In this document: in pieces, positions 54,827 to 63,692 of the stretch
Layout of the letters: each line of letters starts with the position of its first letter
How positions within the stretch are numbered: position 1 is the stretch's first letter
Origin: Sphingobacterium sp. SGR-19
GTDB taxonomy: Bacteria > Bacteroidota > Bacteroidia > Sphingobacteriales > Sphingobacteriaceae
DNA: 64,000 bases
Reading direction: 5' to 3'
Assembly: GCF_011043555.1 (NCBI RefSeq)
Contig: NZ_JAAKGS010000008.1
Span: 124,001-188,000 of the forward strand
Made by a program: the position numbers and the translations under genes
The notes under the pieces: model-generated
Seen by the model: the letters and a program-made list of their open reading frames with translations, nothing else
The model's database searches: none
Told to the model about the DNA's origin: nothing

Positions 54827-54834
54827 CAAAGCTA
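54827..54834 (-). promoter_or_regulatory. Possible -7 box for the trans-sulfuration gene
   Basis: The minus strand reads TAGCTTTG, an exact TAnnTTTG, 17 nt before the start codon at 54809. No TTG is seen at the usual -33 distance. If real, the leader would be only about 10 nt. Confidence 0.35.
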
Positions 54835-54964
54835 ATAAATAATCTACTTAAATAGTAGTGATTGAAGTGTGGTATCCCAGTGATTTGATATTGTGGAAAT
54901 AGTTCCTTAATATGTATTTTATATAATATACATATCTTGCGGTCAGAAAATCAATCCATTAAAT

Positions 54965-56107
54965 ATGAAAAAAATAGCCCTTTTACTTGCTTTGACGGGT
55001 TTATGTACCCACCTAAGTCAGGCACAGACAGACAACGGAGTCATGCGTCTGGATGAATTCCGTTACACCAAAAAACGAAATATTATAACTATTCCAGATG
55101 TAAACGGAATGAAGGTTCTGAAATGTGATTTCCATATGCATACGGTGTTCACGGATGGACACGTATGGCCGAACGTCCGTGTTCAGGAAGCTTGGAAAGA
55201 AGGGCTGGATGTGATTTCTTTTACGGAACATGTCGAATATACACCGCATCAAGCGGATGTTAAGCCTGGTAATTTACGCTCGTACGAATTAGCTAAAAAT
55301 ATGGCTAATGAGAATAATATCCTCTTGATTAAAGGAACAGAGATAACCAGAAACACACCTCCGGGACATTTCAATGCACTTTTTATCGATAACGATAAGA
55401 ATCTTGTCGCTGATAGAGCGAATGAGCTGGATGAGCAAGCCATCCAAGCTGTTATAGACCAAAACGCGTTTGTATTTTGGAATCATCCCGGTTGGAAGGC
55501 CACGCAGATCGAAGGCTCATACGAATGGATTCCTTTTGTAGAAAAAATGTACCAAGAAAAAAAATTACATGGAATAGAAGTCGTGAATGGTTTAGGGTTT
55601 CATAAAAAAGCATTGGATTGGGCATTAGACCGAAATTTAACCATTATAGGGAATACAGATATTCATAATTTGATTGCGCATGAGTACGCGATCGAAAGAG
55701 AAGGCGTGCATCGTACCATGACATTGGTCATGGCAGAAGATCGTTCGGACACCGCTATCCGTGAAGCGTTAGCGCAAGGAAGAACCATCGCCTGGTCCAG
55801 TAATTATCTGTTTGGTAAAGAAGAACATATCAGGGACCTTTTTCACGCATGTGTTTCGTTAGGTAGTGCCTACCATAGCAAAAAGAATGCGCAAGGTGCA
55901 GGAACCAACTATTACGAAATTAGCAATCAGAGTGACCTGTATTTTGAACTACACCTGAAGGAGGGTAAAGGTACCAAAAAGGTAACGCTCTTTCCGTCCT
56001 CTTCACAGATTATTACCGCCGAAGAGGGACAATCGGAGCTAACGTATGACGTCGTATCGACATATATACGCAGTGACAAACATTTAGAAGTTAAGTTAAG
56101 TTTATAA
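54965..56107 (+). CDS. Secreted PHP-domain metal-dependent phosphoesterase-like protein
   Basis: The protein has 380 residues with a signal peptide (IALLLALTGLCTHLSQAQ). The PHP fold shows the metal-binding motif DFHMHTVFTDG near residue 58, then ISFTEHVEY, IKGTEITRNTPPGHFNAL, FVFWNHPGW and IGNTDIHNL, which supply His, Glu and Asp ligands in the usual order. A C-terminal beta-rich region of about 70 residues follows (LYFELHLKEGKGTKKV). PHP proteins of this type are related to histidinol phosphatase and polymerase PHP domains; the exported ones have no established substrate, though phosphodiesters or phosphosugars are plausible. Confidence 0.85.
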   Translation: MKKIALLLALTGLCTHLSQAQTDNGVMRLDEFRYTKKRNIITIPDVNGMKVLKCDFHMHTVFTDGHVWPNVRVQEAWKEGLDVISFTEHVEYTPHQADVKPGNLRSYELAKNMANENNILLIKGTEITRNTPPGHFNALFIDNDKNLVADRANELDEQAIQAVIDQNAFVFWNHPGWKATQIEGSYEWIPFVEKMYQEKKLHGIEVVNGLGFHKKALDWALDRNLTIIGNTDIHNLIAHEYAIEREGVHRTMTLVMAEDRSDTAIREALAQGRTIAWSSNYLFGKEEHIRDLFHACVSLGSAYHSKKNAQGAGTNYYEISNQSDLYFELHLKEGKGTKKVTLFPSSSQIITAEEGQSELTYDVVSTYIRSDKHLEVKLSL

Positions 56108-56132
56108 TATAGCACGCATTGCGAAAACACAT

Positions 56133-56174
56133 AAAATGCATAGGTCAGCGTCGAGGTGCTGACCTATGCATTTT
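56133..56174. terminator. Strong bidirectional terminator between PHP and mfd genes
   Basis: A perfect 17-bp stem pairs 56133-56149 with 56158-56174 (core TGCATAGGTCAGC), with an 8-nt loop, A-rich on the left and T-rich on the right. It lies between convergent genes and reaches the mfd stop codon. Both strands show the A-stem-T form of a two-way intrinsic terminator. Confidence 0.88.
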
Positions 56175-59100
56175 AGATCATTTGGTTTAGCAAATGCAAT
56201 GCATAATCAATGCTATTGACGTTGCTGAGCGCTAGCCTAAGTTGCCCTTTTACCTCTTTTAAATTCGATATGGCTGGATGTGCCTGCACGAATGCCAGTA
56301 CTTTCCCGAATTGATCAGAATCAAAATAACTGGATTTTGGATTGTTGACAAAATAACCTTTCAACGTATTCTTTTTAAAAGAAATCTTCTCAAAACCAAT
56401 CTGTTTACCCAGCCATTGCAAACGTAAGGTATTGAATAGCTCATAAACAGGCTTGGGTATGGTGCCAAAACGATCCTCTAGTTCTTTTTCGAATACCGCC
56501 AGCTGTTGTTCATTTTCTAGTTTTCCGATCTCGTTGTAGAGATTGTAGCGTTCTCCAATATTGGTAACATATTCGTCTGGAATCATGACCTCGAGATCCG
56601 TGTCTATTTGGGTAAAAGTCACATATTTTTTGTTCTTTTCGTCGGCAAATAGCTCCCCAAATTCATCTTCCTTTAGTTCCTGAACGGCTTCGTCGAGAAT
56701 CTTGTTATACATCTCGAAGCCGATTTCGGCAATAAAGCCGGATTGTTCAGCACCCAACAGGTTTCCCGAGCCGCGTATATCCAAATCGCGCATGGCTACA
56801 TTGAAGCCGGAGCCTAATTCCGAAAATTCCTCCAATGCAGATAAGCGCTTATACGCCTCGTTCGTTAACGTCGATAGCGGTGGACTTAGCAGATAACAGA
56901 ACGCTTTTTTATTGGAGCGTCCAACACGGCCACGCATTTGGTGGAGATCACTTAGACCAAACATATGGGCGTGGTTGATAACGATGGTGTTGGCATTTGG
57001 AATATCTAGGCCGGCTTCGATAATTGTCGTCGCGACCAATACATCAAATTCATGATTGATGAATTTCAGCATGACATCTTCGAGTTCATCTCCCTCCAAT
57101 TGTCCATGTGCAATGCCTACACGTGCACCCGGCACCAATTTTTGAATCATATTACCCAGCTGAGGGAGATCAGCTACCCGATTGTGGATAAAAAAGACTT
57201 GTCCATTGCGCTCCAATTCATAGGCAACAGCCTCTTGTATAAGTGTTTCGTTAAACACGTGCAGTTCTGTTTGTACAGGTTGTCGGTTGGGCGGCGGTGT
57301 GGAGATGATGCTTAGATCACGTGCACCCATAAGTGAAAAATGCAGGGTACGCGGAATAGGAGTTGCGGTTAAGGTCAATGAGTCTACATTTGCCCGCATC
57401 ACTTTGAGCTTCTCTTTGACGGAGACGCCAAACTTTTGTTCCTCGTCGATAATCATCAACCCCAAGTCTTTAAACTTGACATCTTTACTGACCAATCGGT
57501 GCGTACCAATGATAATATCGATTTTACCTTCTGCAAGACGGGCTAACGTGTCTTTAATTTGTTTCGAGGATTTGAATCGGTTGATATAGTCGATATTCGC
57601 CGGCAATCCTTTCAGACGTTCGCTGAATGTACGGTAATGTTGCAACGCTAATATGGTCGTTGGAACCAATACGGCAACCTGCTTGCTGTCCGCTACGGCC
57701 TTGAAAGCTGCCCGAATAGCGACTTCGGTTTTCCCGAAACCCACGTCGCCACATACCAATCGATCCATCGGATGCGGCGATTCCATATCCCGCTTGACAT
57801 CATTGGTCGCTTTCTCCTGATCCGGTGTATCTTCGTAGATAAAGGACGCTTCGAGTTCGTTTTGTAAGTAGGTGTCCGGACTGAATGCATTTCCGGTCTG
57901 GGCTTTTCGCTTGGCGTACAATTTAATGAGATCACGCGCAATGTCTTTGACTTTTTTCTTGGTCGTCTTTTTCAACTTATCCCAAGCATCCGTTCCAAGC
58001 TTGTTCATTTTAGGAACAGTACCTTCCTTGCCGGAATATTTAGAGATACGGTTTAAGGAGTTAATATTGACATAGAGCAGATCGTTGTCGGCGTATACCA
58101 AGCGAATCATCTCTTGTGTCTTTCCGTTAACCTCTACCTTCTCCAATCCCGCGTATTTTCCCACGCCGTGGTCAATATGCGTGATGTAATCGCCTGGCTT
58201 CAGGTCGCGAAGTTCTTTCAACGTGATGGCCTGTGAACGCTCATAACCTTTCTTACGCTTGTATTTATAATATCGATCAAAGATCTGATGGTCTGTGTAA
58301 CAAGCTAGTTTTTGTTCGTCATCACGAAAACCTTCACGGAAACCACGGTGTATCGGTATGAACGTTACGGATTTATCGATATCTTCCAGAATAGTAAAAA
58401 TCCGTTCGATTTGTTTCGTAGAATCTGAAAAAATAAGATTTTGTATACCCTGTTTTTCATTTTCCTTGAAATTATGAATCAATAGATTAAAATCCTTGTT
58501 GAATGATGGTTGCGGATGTGTGTCAAAAGAAATTGTCTGATCCGGTTTGTAGAAAAATTGCTTCCCGAATTCAATGTTGGGAAAGTCGAATAGCATCTCC
58601 CCGAAGGCGCGGTCAGTTGTGAATGTCACCCTTGGATCTACCCATTCGCTATTGGCCTGGATATCTTTCTCTGGAAGAGCCTTCCAGAACTCAGACGCTT
58701 TTTTGTAGCCATCTTTCAAGACATCGAGCGTGAATTGCACATCTTTTAGCCAGACGGCACTATTCCGGTCAATGTAATCTAATAAAGAGATATGGTTATT
58801 GGATAGGAATTTTGCCTGTACATTGGGCACAATAATGACCGTATGTATCTTGCTGACGGAAAGCTGTGTTTCCACATCAAATGTCCGGATGCTCTCGATA
58901 TCGTCTCCAAAAAACTCAATCCGGTAGGGGAGGTCATTGGAAAAAGAAAAAATATCTACAATCCCCCCACGGATGGCAAATTGCCCCGGTTCGTATACGA
59001 AATCAACGCGTTCAAAATCGTATTCATAAAGAAATTCATTGATAAAATCGATGCTGAGTTTGCTTTGCTGCGTAATGCTCAGCGTATTCTTTTCTAAATC

Positions 59101-59508
59101 ATCTCGATTAATAACCTTTTCGGCAATGGCTTCCGGATAGGTTACCAGCATTTTGGGCAGTTCAGAAGTATGGTTTAGTGCACTTAACGCCTCGGCACGT
59201 TGCAGTACATGAGAGGCGTCTATTTGTGTGAATTCATAAGCCTTACGGAACGATGCAGGAAAGAATAGAACCTGTTTGTCCAATATGCTTTCCAAGTCAC
59301 TTAAAAAATAGGAAGCTTCCTCGTGTGTAGGTAAAATAAAGATAAAAGGTCTTTCCTGCAAGGTATAAGCTGCCGCGGCTACCATCGCATCAGATGAGCC
59401 AATAAGCCCTTTAAGATGAATTTTAGGATTTTTTGCCTGTATGCTTTTAACTAGTGATTTTACCTTTTCGCTTTGCGCGTACTTATCGAGAATTTCCTGT
59501 ATACCCAC
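56173..59508 (-). CDS. mfd: Transcription-repair coupling factor
   Basis: The protein has 1111 residues against about 1150 in E. coli. The N-terminal UvrB-like part covers residues 1-400 (FILPTHEEASYFLSDLES, GIVDIFSFSNDLPYRIEFFGDDIESIRTFD). The CarD-like polymerase-interaction domain lies near residues 425-500 (GDYITHIDHGVGKYAGLEKV). The helicase motor has motif I GDVGFGKTEVAIRA, motif II MIIDEEQKFGV, motif III TATPIPRTLHFSLMG and motif VI HQMRGRVGRS. A C-terminal TRCF domain follows (YNLYNEIGKLENEQQLAVFE). It removes RNA polymerase stalled at DNA damage and recruits UvrA. Translation starts at GTG 59508, because no ATG lies in frame near the conserved N-terminus. Confidence 0.98.
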   Translation of the reverse strand: MGIQEILDKYAQSEKVKSLVKSIQAKNPKIHLKGLIGSSDAMVAAAAYTLQERPFIFILPTHEEASYFLSDLESILDKQVLFFPASFRKAYEFTQIDASHVLQRAEALSALNHTSELPKMLVTYPEAIAEKVINRDDLEKNTLSITQQSKLSIDFINEFLYEYDFERVDFVYEPGQFAIRGGIVDIFSFSNDLPYRIEFFGDDIESIRTFDVETQLSVSKIHTVIIVPNVQAKFLSNNHISLLDYIDRNSAVWLKDVQFTLDVLKDGYKKASEFWKALPEKDIQANSEWVDPRVTFTTDRAFGEMLFDFPNIEFGKQFFYKPDQTISFDTHPQPSFNKDFNLLIHNFKENEKQGIQNLIFSDSTKQIERIFTILEDIDKSVTFIPIHRGFREGFRDDEQKLACYTDHQIFDRYYKYKRKKGYERSQAITLKELRDLKPGDYITHIDHGVGKYAGLEKVEVNGKTQEMIRLVYADNDLLYVNINSLNRISKYSGKEGTVPKMNKLGTDAWDKLKKTTKKKVKDIARDLIKLYAKRKAQTGNAFSPDTYLQNELEASFIYEDTPDQEKATNDVKRDMESPHPMDRLVCGDVGFGKTEVAIRAAFKAVADSKQVAVLVPTTILALQHYRTFSERLKGLPANIDYINRFKSSKQIKDTLARLAEGKIDIIIGTHRLVSKDVKFKDLGLMIIDEEQKFGVSVKEKLKVMRANVDSLTLTATPIPRTLHFSLMGARDLSIISTPPPNRQPVQTELHVFNETLIQEAVAYELERNGQVFFIHNRVADLPQLGNMIQKLVPGARVGIAHGQLEGDELEDVMLKFINHEFDVLVATTIIEAGLDIPNANTIVINHAHMFGLSDLHQMRGRVGRSNKKAFCYLLSPPLSTLTNEAYKRLSALEEFSELGSGFNVAMRDLDIRGSGNLLGAEQSGFIAEIGFEMYNKILDEAVQELKEDEFGELFADEKNKKYVTFTQIDTDLEVMIPDEYVTNIGERYNLYNEIGKLENEQQLAVFEKELEDRFGTIPKPVYELFNTLRLQWLGKQIGFEKISFKKNTLKGYFVNNPKSSYFDSDQFGKVLAFVQAHPAISNLKEVKGQLRLALSNVNSIDYALHLLNQMI

Positions 59509-59530
59509 GTAATGCCAGATCTTGTTTTTG

Positions 59531-59538
59531 CAAATTTA
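59531..59538 (-). promoter_or_regulatory. Possible -7 box for mfd
   Basis: The minus strand reads TAAATTTG, matching TAnnTTTG, 22 nt before the GTG start. No TTG stands at the expected -33 distance (nearest TTTG is 28 nt upstream), so confidence is low. Confidence 0.35.
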
Positions 59539-59560
59539 CATAAATTTTCTACTACCTTCA

Positions 59561-60106
59561 TTACGCCAAACCATGCTCCATCGCAAAAGCCATCATCTCC
59601 TCCATGGATTCTTGTAAATCAAACTGCAAATCTTCGTGCAGTTTTTCAAATTTATTGGTGGTGATTTTGATACGTGCTTTTACATAATCATGGAGCTTGA
59701 AAGCACTATGTACCCCGGATTTCTCAAAAAGGCGTGGAAATCGACGGAAAGCATCGTTGAGGATATAGATACGACAATCGATCTCGCTGTATTTGTCTTT
59801 AGTGATTTTCTCGTGTTCATTGATTATTCCACTGGCTTGTCGGATAAGACTTTGAAGTTCTTTGTAATTGCTATATACCGGAATATTCTTGACAGAATTT
59901 CTGCCCTCTGCAAAGAGGGCGGTTAATCTTTCTTTGAGTTTCTCGATACGGTCTTCCAGATCCATCTGATCTTCCAACAGTTGAAAATGGAGCTGCTTCA
60001 TCAACATCTTATCTTTGCCAACAAGACGGACAAGCAGTTTATCTTTCTCCTTTTGTGGAAGATTTAAGACGGCTTCCTTTAGTTCGGGCTGCTTATGTAA
60101 CGACAT
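59561..60106 (-). CDS. Conserved-type hypothetical helical protein
   Basis: The protein has 181 residues that I cannot assign to a named family. It has no signal peptide or membrane segment, is rich in charged residues, and is predicted by eye to be almost all helical (KEAVLNLPQKEKDKLLVRLV, EDQMDLEDRIEKLKERLTAL), with an amphipathic stretch suggesting a coiled coil in residues 45-65. It is coded upstream of mfd with a gap of 52 nt and could be co-transcribed. A clean ATG at 60106 and codon use like its neighbours support a real gene. Confidence 0.75.
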   Translation of the reverse strand: MSLHKQPELKEAVLNLPQKEKDKLLVRLVGKDKMLMKQLHFQLLEDQMDLEDRIEKLKERLTALFAEGRNSVKNIPVYSNYKELQSLIRQASGIINEHEKITKDKYSEIDCRIYILNDAFRRFPRLFEKSGVHSAFKLHDYVKARIKITTNKFEKLHEDLQFDLQESMEEMMAFAMEHGLA

Positions 60107-60191
60107 GATGTGAAGTTAAAAAGAATTTTTAACTCTTTGAGCTTAAACCTATATTAAGTAAAAAACACCATTAAAACCTGTAATTCTACCA

Positions 60192-60220
60192 TTGTTTATG
60201 GAAATATCACTATATCTTTG
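60192..60220 (+). promoter_or_regulatory. Promoter of the AraC-type regulator gene
   Basis: TTG (60192-60194), 18 nt, then TATCTTTG (60213-60220) is a near-perfect Bacteroidota promoter. The start point would fall near 60226, which is almost on top of the ATG at 60224. Either the mRNA is leaderless, or translation begins at the next in-frame ATG (60287), or the match is accidental. Confidence 0.45.
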
Positions 60221-60223
60221 TAT

Positions 60224-61078
60224 ATGATTTCAAAAGTTCCTGTCATAGAGCAATGTACCGTTTCGGAAAATGTCCAACAAGGTATTATGGTAGAGGATTT
60301 AGCAGGATATTTAGCCCGAAATGAAAAATTGGTTTTTCCCCATCGCCATAATTTCTACCATTTGTTACTCTTTACAAAAGGGGGAGGGAAGCATACCATC
60401 GATTTTGAAACGTTTGAGATTGTGCCTTGGCAGATTTATTTTATGTCACCCGGTCAAATACACACCTGGTCTTTCGAAGGAGAGATGGATGGCTATGTCG
60501 TTAATTTCGATAAGGATTTTTTTAAAACCTTCTTGCTTCGTCCGGATTATATCGGGTCTTTTTCTTTTTTCTCGGGATTGGTACGGGATGAGGTATTTAT
60601 GGTGAAGAGCGCAGAACGGGAATTGATTGTAGATACATTTCAGCGTTTGCAAACATACATGCGCGATGTGGATTTTGCGCGTATTGCACTGTTGTATATC
60701 TTCTATCTGCTGGAAAAGCAACGCGATCTACCTGTGGCATTGCGAGACGATGTATACAATCATACCTTATTGCGTAACTTCCTGAATTTGATCGAGCTGA
60801 ATTATAAATCATTGCGATTGCCAAAAGATTACGCGGCATTATTGTACATCACGCCGAACCACCTCAATGCACTGTGCCGAGAAACATTAGGCTCATCTGC
60901 TGGCGAGATTATCCGGCAGCGGGTGCTACTAGAAGCAAAGCGCTTGTTGGCGATTAAAGATTATGGAATATCAGAGATTGCTTACGAACTCAATTTTAAC
61001 GACAACTCCTACTTTACGAAGTTCTTTAAAAAGGGGGAAGGGTCAACACCAGAAGAATTTAGAAAAAAACATATTTAA
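60224..61078 (+). CDS. AraC-family transcriptional regulator with cupin sensor domain
   Basis: From ATG 60224 the protein has 284 residues; a TTG at 60218 adds two residues and an ATG at 60287 would remove 21. The cupin-like ligand domain covers about residues 30-110 (FPHRHNFYHLLLFTKGGG, MSPGQIHTWSFEGEMDGY). The AraC helix-turn-helix pair lies at about 185-282 (DYAALLYITPNHLNALCRETLG, ISEIAYELNFNDNSYFTKFFKKGEGSTPEEFRKK). It is a one-component regulator; the ligand is unknown. The DUF983 gene lies 11 nt downstream and is probably co-transcribed. Distance from the PULs argues against a direct role there. Confidence 0.92.
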   Translation: MISKVPVIEQCTVSENVQQGIMVEDLAGYLARNEKLVFPHRHNFYHLLLFTKGGGKHTIDFETFEIVPWQIYFMSPGQIHTWSFEGEMDGYVVNFDKDFFKTFLLRPDYIGSFSFFSGLVRDEVFMVKSAERELIVDTFQRLQTYMRDVDFARIALLYIFYLLEKQRDLPVALRDDVYNHTLLRNFLNLIELNYKSLRLPKDYAALLYITPNHLNALCRETLGSSAGEIIRQRVLLEAKRLLAIKDYGISEIAYELNFNDNSYFTKFFKKGEGSTPEEFRKKHI

Positions 61079-61089
61079 TTCGTGCATAA

Positions 61090-61512
61090 ATGGAAAATAA
61101 CAACGCGTATACGATTAGCAAATTTAAAGCTGCAATGCAATGTAAGTGTCCCCGCTGTCGGACAGGTAAAGTTTTTGAAGGAGGCATGTTTCGTTTGAAA
61201 GGACAGAAAATGAATAAACATTGTCCACATTGTGGATTGAAGTTTGAAATGGAACCCGGATTTTTCTATGTTGCCATGTTTGTTAGTTATGCACTTAACG
61301 TGGCGGAATTTGTAACGGTTTGCATCGCCGTATCTATACTCTCTGGCGGTTCGGAATCACCATGGCTTTATTTGACAGCATGTTTATTAACAGCTATTAT
61401 ACTAGCCGGAGTTAACTTCAGATATTCCCGGATTATACAACTCTATTGGTTGACACCTAATCTGCGATTCAATGATAAATATTATGGCGAGGCCTACAAG
61501 AAGCAAGCATAG
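61090..61512 (+). CDS. DUF983 membrane protein with zinc-ribbon motif
   Basis: The protein has 140 residues. Two Cys pairs at the N-terminus (CKCPRCRTGKVF and CPHCGLKFEM) form a likely zinc ribbon, followed by two membrane helices (FFYVAMFVSYALNVAEFVTVCIA in part, then LYLTACLLTAIILAGV). This is the standard layout of DUF983 proteins in Bacteroidota, whose function is unknown. It is encoded 11 nt after the AraC regulator. Confidence 0.9.
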   Translation: MENNNAYTISKFKAAMQCKCPRCRTGKVFEGGMFRLKGQKMNKHCPHCGLKFEMEPGFFYVAMFVSYALNVAEFVTVCIAVSILSGGSESPWLYLTACLLTAIILAGVNFRYSRIIQLYWLTPNLRFNDKYYGEAYKKQA

Positions 61513-61545
61513 GGCAGGAGGCGTGGAGACCGCTCCCCGCCCTAT
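61509..61545. terminator. Bidirectional hairpin between DUF983 and galE genes
   Basis: ATAGGGC (61509-61515) pairs with GCCCTAT (61539-61545), extended by a GC-rich inner stem (AGGAG with CTCCC). It lies between convergent genes and overlaps the DUF983 stop codon. The T-rich flank TTTCCTT is on the plus-strand side. Confidence 0.65.
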
Positions 61546-61549
61546 TTCC

Positions 61550-62578
61550 TTACCCAATTGGATTTTCTTGCAAATACTTTTCCCATTTCCATGCCGATGC
61601 CATCATCTCGTCAATACCTAACTCCGCTCTCCAGCCTAGCTGCTCGGACGACTTTGTTACATCGCCCCAAACTTTGATGATATCTCCGTGACGACGAGGT
61701 CCTACTACGTAGTTAAGCTTCTGTCCGGATACTTTTTCAAAAGCTGCAATAGCTTCTAACACGGAATAACCATTTCCGGTGCCCACATTGAATACATCAT
61801 AGTTGCCGTTGGGGTTACCTTTTTCCAATAAACGGATGGCGGCCACGTGAGCTTTGGCTAAATCCACTACGTGGATGTAGTCGCGGATACAAGAACCATC
61901 AGGCGTGTCGTAATCGCCGCCGAAGACGGTTAATTTTTCCCGTTTGCCACTCGCTGTTTGGGTAATGAAAGGCAAAAGATTTTGTGGAACGCCAATGGGA
62001 AGTTCGCCAATCAACGCAGATACATGCGCGCCAACCGGATTGAAATAACGCAGCGCAATGATATTATAATTGTCGTAAGCGCCAGCCGTTTCTTCCAATA
62101 TTTCCTCAGCAATTTGCTTGGTATTGCCATAAGGTGAAGCTGCTTTTTTCACTGGAGCGGATTCGGTCACCGGTAGCGTATCTGGCTCACCATATACCGT
62201 ACAGCTGGAAGAAAAGACAAAGTTGATATTCTTGCCTTGGTAGGCGTTCAGGAGATTAATTAACGAGAAGAAATTGTTATGGTAATATTTCAGTGGTTTC
62301 TCTACGGATTCTCCGACCGCTTTCGAGGCGGCAAAATGAATGATGCCGGTAATATCTGGATTTTCTTGAACAAAAGCTCTTACATCAGCTTCGTTACATA
62401 AATCAAACTGATGAAATTCCGGTCGAACACCAATAATCTTGTCTATCTGATCCAAAATTTGGATATTCGAGTTGGATAAGTTGTCAATAATAACCGGTGT
62501 ATAACCAGCATTGTGTAATTCTACTACCGTGTGAGAGCCGATATACCCGGTTCCCCCAGTTACTAAGATTTTGCTCAT
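61550..62578 (-). CDS. galE: UDP-glucose 4-epimerase
   Basis: The protein has 342 residues, the normal GalE length. The NAD-binding motif [16 protein letters not shown] is at the N-terminus, followed by [11 protein letters not shown] with the catalytic Ser/Thr region, [14 protein letters not shown] with Tyr-x-x-x-Lys, and [23 protein letters not shown] and the C-terminal [14 protein letters not shown] are typical. It interconverts UDP-glucose and UDP-galactose for cell-surface glycan synthesis. Its ATG overlaps the uxs stop codon by four bases (62575-62578), showing translational coupling with the other nucleotide-sugar enzyme. Confidence 0.96.
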   Translation of the reverse strand: MSKILVTGGTGYIGSHTVVELHNAGYTPVIIDNLSNSNIQILDQIDKIIGVRPEFHQFDLCNEADVRAFVQENPDITGIIHFAASKAVGESVEKPLKYYHNNFFSLINLLNAYQGKNINFVFSSSCTVYGEPDTLPVTESAPVKKAASPYGNTKQIAEEILEETAGAYDNYNIIALRYFNPVGAHVSALIGELPIGVPQNLLPFITQTASGKREKLTVFGGDYDTPDGSCIRDYIHVVDLAKAHVAAIRLLEKGNPNGNYDVFNVGTGNGYSVLEAIAAFEKVSGQKLNYVVGPRRHGDIIKVWGDVTKSSEQLGWRAELGIDEMMASAWKWEKYLQENPIG

Positions 62579-63570
62579 TGTTCTTGATTATAATATGTGA
62601 ATTTTTTTTGTTCTAACTCTTCTGGAGGTAATAGTTTGTAGTAATTTATCGTCTGAAGCAAACCTTCTTGACGATTCACCGCGGGATCCCAGCTCAAAAC
62701 CTGATTTGCTTTACGGATATCCGGACGCCGCTGCTTCGGATCATCTATGGGCAACGGTACATAACGGATTTTAGATTGGTTTCCTGTTAAGCTGATGATT
62801 TCCTTTGCCATATCGTTTATGGTCAGTTCATCGGGATTGCCAATATTCATCGGTTGTGCGTAATCTGAGAGCAATAGCCTGAATATGCCTTCAATTTGGT
62901 CTGACACGTAGCAAAAAGAACGTGTCTGGTTCCCGTCTCCAAAAACGGTGAGGTCTTCACCCCGTAAGGCCTGCGAGATAAAAGTGGGTAATGCACGTCC
63001 ATCATTTAGGCGCATGCGGGGGCCATATGTATTAAAAATCCGGACGATACGCGTTTCTAAACCGTGAAAATTGTGGTAAGCCATTGTCATCGCTTCCTGA
63101 AAGCGTTTCGCTTCATCGTATACACCCCGAGGCCCTACCGGATTGACGTTCCCCCAGTATTCTTCGGATTGTGGTGAAACTAATGGATCGCCATACACCT
63201 CCGAGGTCGATGCAACCAAAATACGGGCGCGTTTGCTCTTGGCTAATCCTAAAAGATTGTGTGTGCCCAACGAACCTACTTTTAAGGTTTGGATCGGAAT
63301 ACGTAAATAATCCACAGGACTTGCCGGAGATGCAAAGTGTAGGATATAATCTAATTTTCCCGGAACATGTACAAATTTAGAAACGTCATGGTGATAAAAC
63401 TCGAAATTGGAAAGCTTGAACAGATGCTCTATGTTACGGAGATCACCTGTAATCATATTGTCCATACCGATAACATCGAAATCTTCGGTCAGAAAGCGGT
63501 CGCATAAGTGCGAGCCTAGAAAACCGGCGGCGCCTGTTATGAGTATACGTTTCTTTTTCTGTTTAGCCAC
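62575..63570 (-). CDS. uxs: UDP-glucuronate decarboxylase (UDP-xylose synthase)
   Basis: The protein has 331 residues of the extended short-chain dehydrogenase type. Motifs are [48 protein letters not shown] (Tyr-x-x-x-Lys), [10 protein letters not shown] and [14 protein letters not shown], which match UXS closely. It converts UDP-glucuronate to UDP-xylose in the cytoplasm. Translation starts at GTG 63570: the Rossmann motif begins at residue 9, and the only nearby ATG (63577) is out of frame and stops at once. It is first gene of a two-gene operon with galE. Confidence 0.92.
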   Translation of the reverse strand: MAKQKKKRILITGAAGFLGSHLCDRFLTEDFDVIGMDNMITGDLRNIEHLFKLSNFEFYHHDVSKFVHVPGKLDYILHFASPASPVDYLRIPIQTLKVGSLGTHNLLGLAKSKRARILVASTSEVYGDPLVSPQSEEYWGNVNPVGPRGVYDEAKRFQEAMTMAYHNFHGLETRIVRIFNTYGPRMRLNDGRALPTFISQALRGEDLTVFGDGNQTRSFCYVSDQIEGIFRLLLSDYAQPMNIGNPDELTINDMAKEIISLTGNQSKIRYVPLPIDDPKQRRPDIRKANQVLSWDPAVNRQEGLLQTINYYKLLPPEELEQKKFTYYNQEQ

Positions 63571-63597
63571 GAACCATTATAATGAATAAAGTTTTAA

Positions 63598-63605
63598 TAT
63601 CTTTG
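63598..63605 (+). promoter_or_regulatory. Possible -7 box for the Kdo transferase gene
   Basis: TATCTTTG matches TAnnTTTG exactly and lies 87 nt before the start codon in the divergent region. The -33 position holds TTA rather than TTG, so this is tentative. Confidence 0.35.
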
Positions 63606-63692
63606 ACGAATATAAGCATATTTTCCTCTGTAACATTTTTTCTTGTTGGCAGAGGAGAGCAAAATAAATAAATTTATTTAGGTTTTATCAAC

